Positions 56,516-64,000 of a DNA stretch of 64,000 nucleotides are shown here, piece by piece (the stretch's first letter is position 1; every line of letters begins with the position of its first letter). Below the pieces are notes generated by a model. It was given only the letters and a program-made list of their open reading frames with translations, did not search any database and was not told the origin of the DNA. Source of the DNA: Gari tellinella (lineage: Eukaryota > Mollusca > Bivalvia > Cardiida > Psammobiidae); the NCBI GenBank assembly GCA_922989275.2, contig OV277863.1:22844001-22908000 (forward strand), written 5' to 3'. Position numbers and translations under genes: made by a program.

Positions 56516-56778
56516 AAACCCATTACTACAAATTAAATTCAATGTCATAAATACACCTTTTTACACCCTAAATTGTTTCTACACCAAGGAAAGTAGTTCC
56601 CACCTAGAAAGTCATGAACATAAAACACAGAAAGCATTTTCAGTGTCTTTCAAGATGATAGCTCAAAGCAGGTTGAAAGTAAAGCATAGAGCTCTGTATA
56701 CGGAGCATTCTGCTTCATTTTTAATCTGTAATATTACTTAAGTGGTCACTTTAAAACTATTAACAGTATATAGGGTTA
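56516..56778 (-). mobile_element. HP-B copy (reverse)
   Basis: TTAAACCCATTACTACAAAT, CATAAATACACCTTTTTACA, hairpin CATAGAGCTCTGTATACGGA, right end TATATAGGGTTAA. Confidence 0.65.
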
Positions 56779-56848
56779 AGGAGCCACATGTCTCTTACCA
56801 TTTAAATAAACTCTGAGGGAAAGGGTTACATGTAACAAGGTTTAAATG

Positions 56849-57065
56849 TACAATAGAACCTCTTTATTACGACCACTAAAAAAAGGCTAGTTGATTGTAT
56901 AAAAGACAGGTGACAGCTTACAGCAAGGTGACCGTAAAACAGAAAGCTCCTTTAGGAGCTTTCTGTTTTACCGTCACCTTGCTGTAAGCAGTCACCTGTC
57001 TGAAACACGTAATAATTTTAAAAAATTATATAATTTAGTTGCCGTAATAGAGAGGTTTCATTGTA
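56849..57065 (+). mobile_element. HP-I (pogo-like MITE), complete
   Basis: TACAATAGAACCTCTTTATT to GTAATAGAGAGGTTTCATTG-TA; long perfect inner hairpin AAACAGAAAGCTCCTTTAGG and complement. Confidence 0.75.
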
Positions 57066-57397
57066 GATGATTTTTGTACTCAATAGCTATGAACTTTTCT
57101 TATACCTACCACTTAGTACAACTCTTAACACTTTTTGCTCCATTTCATATTACCGTATACATGTATTGTTACTAAATTAATTTTTATTAATTACCCCATT
57201 ATTGAAATATATTAACTGTAGTTCATAAAATTATACACACAATGCATTGCAAAACTTCAAAGATTTAAATTTTGCAAAATAATGGCAGATAACCAGTTAA
57301 GCAGAAGGCTAAACTTGATGTTGAAAGGGTTAACTTAAAATACTACATGTACATTTAGCTGTCACTTCTCTTAAGATATTTCCATGTTTCTTTACAG

Positions 57398-57437
57398 AAT
57401 ATTTGCTTGGTAGCCTATCTGGGGACAGTCATTGGTT
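57398..57437 (+). CDS. candidate third exon of an unidentified gene, 3' end uncertain
   Basis: Good acceptor (TTTCTTTACAG). In phase with 54623 it reads E-YLLGSLSGDSHW before a TTAACCC transposon-like end. Donor is unclear (TTG/GTTAAC is weak). May be chance. Confidence 0.25.
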
Positions 57438-57483
57438 AACCCTTTCCCATATAAGATTTCAGCAAAGCATGAATATCTATTTC

Positions 57484-57674
57484 AGGGCTCCAGATAAGGG
57501 AAGGATTTCAAAAACTAAAATCTTTATTTCTAAATTAAACCCTATGGTGTCACCACTCATTAGAATCGTCTCTTCGGGACAATTCTAATGAGTAGTAACA
57601 CCATAGGATTTGATGCTGAAATGAGTGAGAAAATGTTGAATTTGTTCAATTTACTCCCTCTTATCTGGAGCCCT
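57484..57674 (+). mobile_element. HP-A copy
   Basis: CAGGGCTCCAGATAAGGGAA to CTTATCTGGAGCCCTG with TATTT on both sides; core GTCTCTTCGGGAC. Confidence 0.86.
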
Positions 57675-57764
57675 GTATTTGAACTATTGCATTGGCTAAT
57701 GAAATAATGACAATTTCCTCCAAAAAAGAGGGCAGCCTGTCCTGTCAGAACGATCATATAAGAA

Positions 57765-58015
57765 CACAGTGCAGATCCTGATCAGATAGATCCATTAAGA
57801 ACTCGATCTTATCTGAGTCTACACTGCTTTCAAATGGCTTCAATAAAATAATTATGCTAACACAGTAGGAGGTGGGATAATGCTTGATCTCAAGATTTCT
57901 CAAGACTGCATACCCATGCCAGAAAGATTCTATTACAATTTAGAATACAGTGCAGACCAGATCAGACTGTTCCTTTAAAAGGAGATTTCTAATCTGGGTC
58001 TTCAAAGCTTAAATA
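57765..58015. repeat. two GCAGA(C/T)C hairpins
   Basis: CAGTGCAGATCCTGATCAGA with GAGTCTACACTG, and CAGTGCAGACCAGATCAG with CTGGGTCTTC; arms match the satellite/HP-C motif. No gene between 57675 and 58365. Confidence 0.6.
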
Positions 58016-58365
58016 GCACTGCAGGAGAATGGCTTAATGCTTATTATCACTATTAAAAGTTTCTCAAGACTGTATATATGTTGCCGTCATGGCCACAGCT
58101 CAAGTGTTATTTCCTGTTGGAATTTCATAAGAACAATGTATTGTTAAAAAAACAAAACCCAAGCAGTTAATTGGTTCACATCAAACATATAATAGATGTT
58201 TGATCATTTCCTGCATGGGTTGTTGAACTTTATCAAGTTTATGTGCTTTTTTCTACATTGAATAAGAGGCGGCAACATGATTTAATCTTAAACTATAATG
58301 TACATGTGCAGTCTGTTCCTAATCTGCTACAGAAGCCCCTTCTGTCATTGACTTGAACTGAAAAA

Positions 58366-58820
58366 ATGGTAAAACCTCTGTATTATGACCACAAATTGTG
58401 GTTATTTTCAGGTGCTTATGACAGGTGACTGCTTAACTCTTTGAACCCTAGTCCCGCATATAGGCGTCCTTTTCAAACAGTATACATGTGAAAAGTTCAC
58501 TTGTCCTATGCAAACAGTGAAAACCCAGATCAGAGGGCTCCTTACGGAGCCCTCTGATCTGGGTCTTCACTGTTTGTCATAATGCAAAACATTAACAAAA
58601 ACAACCCTTAAAAGTCAGAAATGGACTAGACTAAAATGGAAACTGGAATTGTCCATTTAAAGTTTCAGGGAGGAAAGAGTTAAAGCAATTTGACAGCAAA
58701 ACAGAAAACTCGTTTAGGAGCCTTCTGTTTTACTGCCACCTTGCTTTAAGCTGTCACTTGTCCTTTATACAACCAATTAGGCTTTGATTTAGTAGTCGTA
58801 ATATAAAAGTTTTTTCTGTA
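58366..58820 (+). mobile_element. HP-I copy interrupted by HP-C
   Basis: GGTAAAACCTCTGTATTATG on the left and GTAGTCGTAATATAAAAGTT on the right, with HP-C (58433-58683) at TTAA of CTGCTTAA. Confidence 0.7.
58433..58683 (-). mobile_element. HP-C copy nested in HP-I
   Basis: TTAACTCTTTGAACCCTAGT to GGGAGGAAAGAGTTAA; palindrome GGGCTCCTTACGGAGCCC. Confidence 0.87.
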
Positions 58821-58964
58821 TTCTTCTTAGGTCACCTAAGTATGTATTGGTAAATGTACTCAAATGTAGATTCTGATGGTGTAAAGTAGATAATTATGTC
58901 AGCTTTAAGAGATAACATAAAAGCAGAAATCTCCTTAAGGGGCTTTTTGCTTTAATTGTGCTTT

Positions 58965-59182
58965 ACCTTTTTAGCACATAGCAGTTTTGAAGACAGATCA
59001 TTTGTCACTTAAAAAAGGTTGAAAGTAAAGCAGAATGCTCCTTAAGCTGCTTCAAGCTGCTGTCTGGAAAGATAATGGAAATTCATTTTGTGTTTTATGT
59101 TCAAGACTTAATAGGATACTACTTTCCTAGGTTTAAGAATAATTAGGGGCATAAAAAAGCATATTTATGGAGTAACGGGTTA
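58965..59182 (+). mobile_element. HP-B copy, hairpin partly deleted
   Basis: TACCTTTTTAGCACATAGCA, GTTGAAAGTAAAGCAGAATG, right end GGAGTAACGGGTTAT. Confidence 0.6.
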
Positions 59183-59274
59183 TTGAGCTGTACATGCTAT
59201 ATACCAGTTGGTATAGGTGATTTGCAATGATTGCTTTGGAAGAAATGAATAGTACAAGTTTTATTAGCACTAAA

Positions 59275-59471
59275 CCACTGTAATGTGACCAATCAATTAA
59301 TTAATTAATGGCAGTTAAGACAGGTACCAGCTTACAGCAAGATAGAAGTAAAACACAAAGCTCCTGCAGAAACTTTCTGCTTTACTTTCATCTTGCTTTA
59401 AGCAATCGTTTGCCTTAAATATTGAACATTTAACCTCATTTGATGGTCATGATAGAGGGGTTTTACTGTAA
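59275..59471 (+). mobile_element. HP-I copy, diverged
   Basis: CACTGTAATGTGACCAATCA to GATAGAGGGGTTTTACTGTA; inner hairpin ACACAAAGCTCCTGCAGAAA. Confidence 0.6.
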
Positions 59472-59666
59472 ATGCAGTCCCTGTGAGTGTGAATGATTAA
59501 TAATATAGCTCATAAAAGTGCATACACATAGTCACATAGTCATTGCCTTGAACATGGATCAATCAAGTAGGAAACAATGGGTGTTATATGTGTTGAGAAA
59601 AGTACAATGTGTTTTTACTATACATACAACAATGGCAGACTTTAAGGTCATTCACCCCTGGAACCT

Positions 59667-59918
59667 TTAACCCATTACCCCATAGCCTGTTGCTAGTTTT
59701 GAAGATATGTGACCACTTAAAGCAGGTTGAAAGTAAAGCAGAATACGCCTTAAGGCACATTCTGCTTTACTTTCAGCCTGCTTTAAGCTATCATCTGCCA
59801 GAATATAAAAAATATTTTGTATGATCTTTATCTGTGACGGTATAAATTGGATATATTTTCGTCAGTAGAGGAATTAATTAAAGGTGTAAAAGGGCTTATT
59901 TATGGGGTATTGGGTTAT
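59667..59918 (+). mobile_element. HP-B copy, complete
   Basis: TTAACCCATTACCCCATAGC to GGGGTATTGGGTTAT; hairpin ACGCCTTAAGGCACA. Confidence 0.85.
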
Positions 59919-60124
59919 TGGGCAATTTCAGTTTCCTGTTCAGTCCTATGACTTCAGTATTTAGGTTTGATTTCTGCAATTTATTGCAAAATGGCAATCA
60001 GTGCAGATCCTGATTAGTCTGGCCCTTTAGGAGCCGTCTGATCTGGGTTTACACTGCTTGCATAGGACAAATTTAATGTACATGTACCCTTTACAGGTAA
60101 ACGTACTGCTTGCAACGGATGATT

Positions 60125-60323
60125 AGGATTAAAAAGGATGCACCTTTTAGCACATTTAAATTTTATTCCTTCAATGAAGAAAATAGATCTAATTTATACA
60201 ACCATGAACATAATTATACTGTAAGCCATATTTCCAATATCCTAGCTGATGGTAGCTTAAAGCAGGCTGAAAGTTTAAAGCAGAATGCTTTACTTCCAAC
60301 ATGTGTAAAGTTGCCACCTATCT
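60125..60323 (-). mobile_element. HP-B relic (reverse)
   Basis: AAAAAGGATGCACCTTTTAG, AAATAGATCTAATTTATACA, GCTTAAAGCAGGCTGAAAG; abuts the next HP-B at TTTAACCC. Confidence 0.6.
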
Positions 60324-60561
60324 TTAACCCATTACCCCATAAATACACCTTTTTATGCCTCTAATTTATTAAAATAATTCCACTTCATATGAATATTCAG
60401 CATAAGAAATATTTTCTCGATCCATGTAGATACAGGTAGAAGCTTAAAGCAGGCTGAAAGTAAAGCAGATGCGCCTCAAGGCGCATTCTGCTTTACTTTC
60501 AACCTGCTTAAGTTGTCATGTGTATCCAAAACTAGAAACAGGCTATGGGGGAATGGGTTAA
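60324..60561 (-). mobile_element. HP-B copy (reverse), source of the minisatellite
   Basis: TTAACCCATTACCCCATAAA, hairpin GCGCCTCAAGGCGC, right end AAACAGGCTATGGGGGAATG-GGTTAA. The minisatellite begins at this right end. Confidence 0.85.
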
Positions 60562-61455
60562 AACAAGAACCAGGCTATGGGGTGATGGGTTAAAACAAGA
60601 ACCAGGCTATGGGGTAATGGGTTAAAACAAGAACCAGGCTATGGGGTAATGGGTTAAAACAAGAACCAGGCTATGGGGGTAATGGGTTAAAACAAGAACC
60701 AGGCTATGGGGTAATGGGTTAAAACAAGAACCAGGCTATGGGGTAATGGGTTAAAACAAGAACCAGGCTATGGGGTAATGGGTTAAAACAAGAACCAGGC
60801 TATGGGGTAATGGGTTAAAACAAGAACCAGGCTATGGGGGAATGGGTTAAAACAAGAACCAGGCTTTGGGTAATGGGTTAAAACAAGAACCAGGCTATGG
60901 GGTAATGGGTTAAAACAAGAACCAGATTATGGGGTAATGGGTTAAAAAAGAACCAGGCTATGGGGTAATGGGTTAAAACAAGAAACAGGCTATGGGGTAA
61001 TGGGTTAAAACAAGAAACAGGCTATGGGGTAATGGGTTAAAACAAGAAACAGGCTATGGGGGAATGGGTTAAAACAAGAACCAGGCTATGGGGTAATGGG
61101 TTAAAACAAGAACCAGGCTATGGGATAATGGGTTAAAACAAGAACCAGGCTATGGGGTAATGGGTTAAAACAAGAACCAGGCTATGGGGTAATGGGTTAA
61201 AACAAGAAACAGGCTATGGGGTAATGGGTTAAAACAAGAACCAGGCTATGGGGTAATGGGTTAAAACAAGAACCAGGCTATGGGGTAATGGGTTAAAACA
61301 AGAACCAAGCTATGGGGTAATGGGTTAAAGCAAGAAACAGGCTATGGGGTAATGGGTTAAAACAAGAAACAGGCTATGGGGTAATGGGTTAAAACAAGAA
61401 ACAGGCTATGGGGGAATGGGTTAAAACAAGAACCAGGCTATGGGGTAATGGGTTA
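60530..61455 (+). repeat. 32-bp minisatellite derived from an HP-B end
   Basis: About 29 copies of ACCAGGCTATGGGGTAATGG plus GTTAAAACAAGA. The first 26 bases of each unit equal the right end of HP-B; ACAAGA-type filler joins them. Variants GAAACAGG and GAACCAGG alternate in blocks. Confidence 0.95.
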
Positions 61456-62215
61456 AGCAACAACCTGTCGGGAGGTAGGACAGACTTTCCTATTATGCTT
61501 TATCAGGACAGGAAAGAAATGAAAAAGGGGGATCTTATTAGGAAAAATTCAAATGTCTTTCTCTGAGGGAAGGGTTTGGCTTTCAACACTTTCAGGTTTC
61601 ACTGTATTGTACATGCATGCTAATGTAAGCCCACACACATCCATGCTGCCTCTCCCACCAACACACACACACATGCATCTTATATAGCACACCACTATCA
61701 GCACCACAGCAAGTTCTACCAGAAGCTTCAATGCCAGGATAGTATGACTATGAGGCGGCTTAAAAAACAATGTTTGCTCATATTTCTTAAAATTAAATTT
61801 TAGATATTTTGACTAAGAAAATAGATGTTTGTATCAAACAATTTCAATGCTGATCAGATGCGGAGTTACTTGGCATCTGATCAGGATAAAAACTGTTTGC
61901 TAATACATGTTTGCTCAGGGTGTCTAAGGCTTCTTTAAGACATACAGGCATGCATGTGAGCCTCCAAGAAATTCAATGAATAATTAAATAGCATACAGCC
62001 TTATAACTCTTTCAATGACAATAGTAATTTCTATGGCATTTTCAAACAGTTCAGACTAAGACAGTTGTTGACTAATTCTAATGCAGATCAGAGGATCCAA
62101 TTCATTGACACAGAACATCAATATAGTTCTGAACTCAAAATGATAAAAAATCTCAATTGTGATTGAAATTGCTGGCATTGAATTTTAAGCAAATGATATT
62201 ATGGTAATGTTAAAG
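61456..62215. other. no gene recognised; one HP-G-type hairpin
   Basis: A hairpin CAATGCTGATCAGATGCGGA to GCATCTGATCAGGATAAAAA near 61845-61903, and CA-rich text near 61630-61672. No coding signal. Confidence 0.5.
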
Positions 62216-62459
62216 TTAACCCTTTCCCATGTCTCTAGTATTGAATATAGGTGTCCACTTAAAGCAGGTTGAAAGTAAAGCAGAATGCGCCTTAAGCGCA
62301 TTCTGCTTTACTTTCAGCCTGCTTTAAGCTATCATCTGCTAGAATATAGAAAATAATTTGTATGGTACATACTTATGACTGTATAAATTGGAACTATTTT
62401 CTTTAGTGAAGGAATAAATTTAGTGCGCTAAAAGGTGCTTCTATGGGGCAAAGGGTTAA
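62216..62459 (+). mobile_element. HP-B copy
   Basis: TTAACCCTTTCCCATGTCTC to GGGGCAAAGGGTTAA; hairpin GCGCCTTAAGCGC. Shares its last TTAA with the following HP-G. Confidence 0.84.
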
Positions 62460-62684
62460 CTCTTTGCATGCTAGGTATTTTCTTTTCGTCTGCAACAATT
62501 GTCATTTGCTATTGTTCTAAGAATAGTATTTTCTAAATTGCTTTTCAAAACAGTGTCCGAGTGTCAACAGTTTGGATCCTGATGAGATGCCATGGTATGT
62601 GGTGTATTGTCTTGATCCAAACTGTCTGTAAAGATAATTAATCACTGTGGGACATAATTATCCATCTCTAGCATGCAAAGAGTT
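62456..62684 (+). mobile_element. HP-G element, complete
   Basis: TTAACTCTTTGCATGCTAGG and exact complement end CTAGCATGCAAAGAGTTAA; central CAACAGTTTGGATCCTGATG with CTTGATCCAAACTG. Confidence 0.82.
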
Positions 62685-62930
62685 AAAAGTTGAAGATAAG
62701 GTAACTCAAGGTTAACCCTTTCATCCATAACCAACAGTGCAAATGACCTATATTATATCTGTGATGTGTTCAATAAAGAAATCGATGGCCATCGATTGCG
62801 ATATGGCTACCGGTCTGAAATACTGTGGAGAAAACATTATTCTTCCATTCAAACGCAAACGCATTGCAATGAAATATAGAAAATGACAATTAACATTTTG
62901 ACAATTCAGACTACCAATTTAAATCTAAGT

Positions 62931-63001
62931 GGCAAACAGTTTGGAGCCTGATCAGACGCTGGGTTACCCGGCGTCTGATCTGGCTCTAAACTGTTTGCAA
63001 T
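62931..63001. repeat. HP-G-type hairpin
   Basis: GGCAAACAGTTTGGAGCCTG and GGCTCTAAACTGTTTGC around CAGACGCTGGGTTACCCGGC; nearly perfect. Confidence 0.75.
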
Positions 63002-63164
63002 GGTAATGGTTTAAGTTTAAACGGGGTTACTTTGAAAGAAAATGTTTTCTCTACTGTAATCTGCACGCTGCACACGGGACACAAACTGCGAACCTACACA
63101 GCAAACAGTTGTAACTGAAATCGCAACAGTACTTCTATATTTACCCCTTCCTCAGAATATTTCA

Positions 63165-63400
63165 TCTTTTACCCCATCATATAAGCCAATTTCTAGTTTA
63201 AAGACAGGTGGTCACTTAAATCAGGTAAAAAGCAAAGCAGAATGCACCTTAAGGCTTATTCTGCTTTACTTTCAATCTTCTTAAAGCTAGGATATTGAAA
63301 AATTCTGTTTGGTGCATATTCATGACTGTATATAATGGAAAGTATTTTTCTTCAGTGGATGAATAAAATAAAGGCACAAAAAGGGCCACTGTGAGGCAAC
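63165..63400 (+). mobile_element. HP-B copy, ends decayed
   Basis: CTTTTACCCCATCATATAAG, hairpin AGCAGAATGCACCTTAAGGC, GGATGAATAAAATAAAGGCA. Confidence 0.65.
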
Positions 63401-63504
63401 ACCTTCAGTTTACCTCATACATTTGCATGATGCTATAATTATATGCTACCTCTGTGTCTTGTCCATGAGATAAATATTTTCAAATAAAGATTTACTGAAA
63501 GTGT

Positions 63505-63605
63505 TTAATGCAGATGGTATCTTAAAGCAAGATGAAGGTAAAGCAGAAAGCTCCTAAATGAGATTTCTTCTTAACTTTCATCTTGCTTTAAGCTTTCACC
63601 TTCCC
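63505..63605. repeat. HP-B/HP-I-type hairpin
   Basis: TCTTAAAGCAAGATGAAGGT and CTTTCATCTTGCTTTAAGC with AAAGCTCCTAAATGAGATTT at the tip. No element ends seen. Confidence 0.55.
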
Positions 63606-63935
63606 TAAACAAAAGATTACCATATATTTTATGATAAATCAGTTGCATTCACCCTCCATTGTATAAATTAACCAAAGATGTCGTCCTGATATGACCTCAG
63701 TGTCAGCTGGACATGAAAGTGAAAACATCCACCTATCCATGCAGTGATTTGTCACTATTTTGTCATGGGGTTGGAGTAGTGATATGATATATGATATACC
63801 TTGAACTTTAGAATCCCAACCCCCATCCCAGATCCCCCATCCCCTTAGGTGTTTAAGACTGGTGGTTGTTTCAAGCTGGCTGGTAATAAAGCATCAACCT
63901 CATTCAGGAGCTTTTTGCGTCACTTTCAGCCTGTT

Positions 63936-64000
63936 TTAACCCATTGCCTCATAGCCTGTTTCTAGTTTTGAAGATAGGTGACCACTTAAAGCAGATTGAA
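63936..64000 (+). mobile_element. HP-B copy cut by the window end
   Basis: TTAACCCATTGCCTCATAGC through AAAGCAGATTGAA at the last base; inserted at a TTAA in a hairpin element starting near 63850. Confidence 0.75.

Noticed and set aside
61630..61680. Possible (CA)n microsatellite
   Set aside because: Only about six uninterrupted repeats in a mixed context.

Overview
The window is eukaryotic nuclear DNA, most likely from a bivalve mollusc. Reasons: a spliced animal gene of the TANC (rolling pebbles) family with GT-AG introns, two LINE retrotransposons, hAT-type elements, and elements bounded by GCTCACCTGAGC and ending near CTCTTGTTT, which I associate with bivalve genomes. I cannot name the species from sequence alone.

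Layout. 1-10.6 kb: the last nine recognisable exons of a TANC1/TANC2-like ankyrin + TPR scaffold gene on the + strand, joining in one frame to 606 residues and a stop. Every intron but the second-last class of short gaps is loaded with short hairpin transposons. 10.6-15.3 kb: the same transposon families, plus a tandem-repeat-bearing element (13.6-15.0 kb) inside another hairpin element. 15.3-29.8 kb: one 50-bp satellite array, split by a nearly complete 4.2-kb LINE (18.07-22.25 kb, minus strand, 11-bp target duplication) and a second 5.7-kb LINE (23.96-29.64 kb, minus strand) that carries a 1105-bp internal triplication. 29.8-30.7 kb: a ~117-bp tandem array. 30.7-42.6 kb: gene-poor DNA with a 46-base poly-C run and a 2.75-kb terminal-inverted-repeat element (36.58-39.32 kb) that split a ~1-kb repeat whose intact inverted copy lies at 46.6-47.6 kb. 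42.6-46.1 kb: a second GCTCACCTGAGC element, itself hit by a 1.59-kb hAT element with an 8-bp target duplication and a transposase relic. 48-64 kb: dense hairpin elements again, a 32-bp minisatellite grown from the end of one of them (60.5-61.45 kb), and three weak candidate exons of an unidentified + strand gene (49.7, 54.6, 57.4 kb).

Names used here for the short families: HP-A (~190 bp, ends CAGGGCTCCAGATAAG, 5-6 bp target duplications), HP-B (~245 bp, ends TTAACCCATTACCCCATA, TTAA target), HP-C (~250 bp, ends TTAACCCTTTGAACCCTA / TTAACTCTTTCCTCCCT, TTAA target), HP-G (~200 bp, centre GCAAACAGTTTGGATCC, ends TTAACTCTTTGC or TTAACCCTTT), HP-I (~210 bp, ends TACAGTAAAACCTCTCTATT, pogo/mariner-like). 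None encodes a protein, so all are read as non-autonomous.

The only well supported host gene is TANC. The most interesting signals are structural: HP-B ends lying 30 and 31 nt upstream of two TANC splice acceptors, oppositely oriented HP-A copies flanking TANC exons, repeated nesting of HP-C into one internal TTAA of HP-B, and satellites/minisatellites whose monomers are made of hairpin-transposon pieces.
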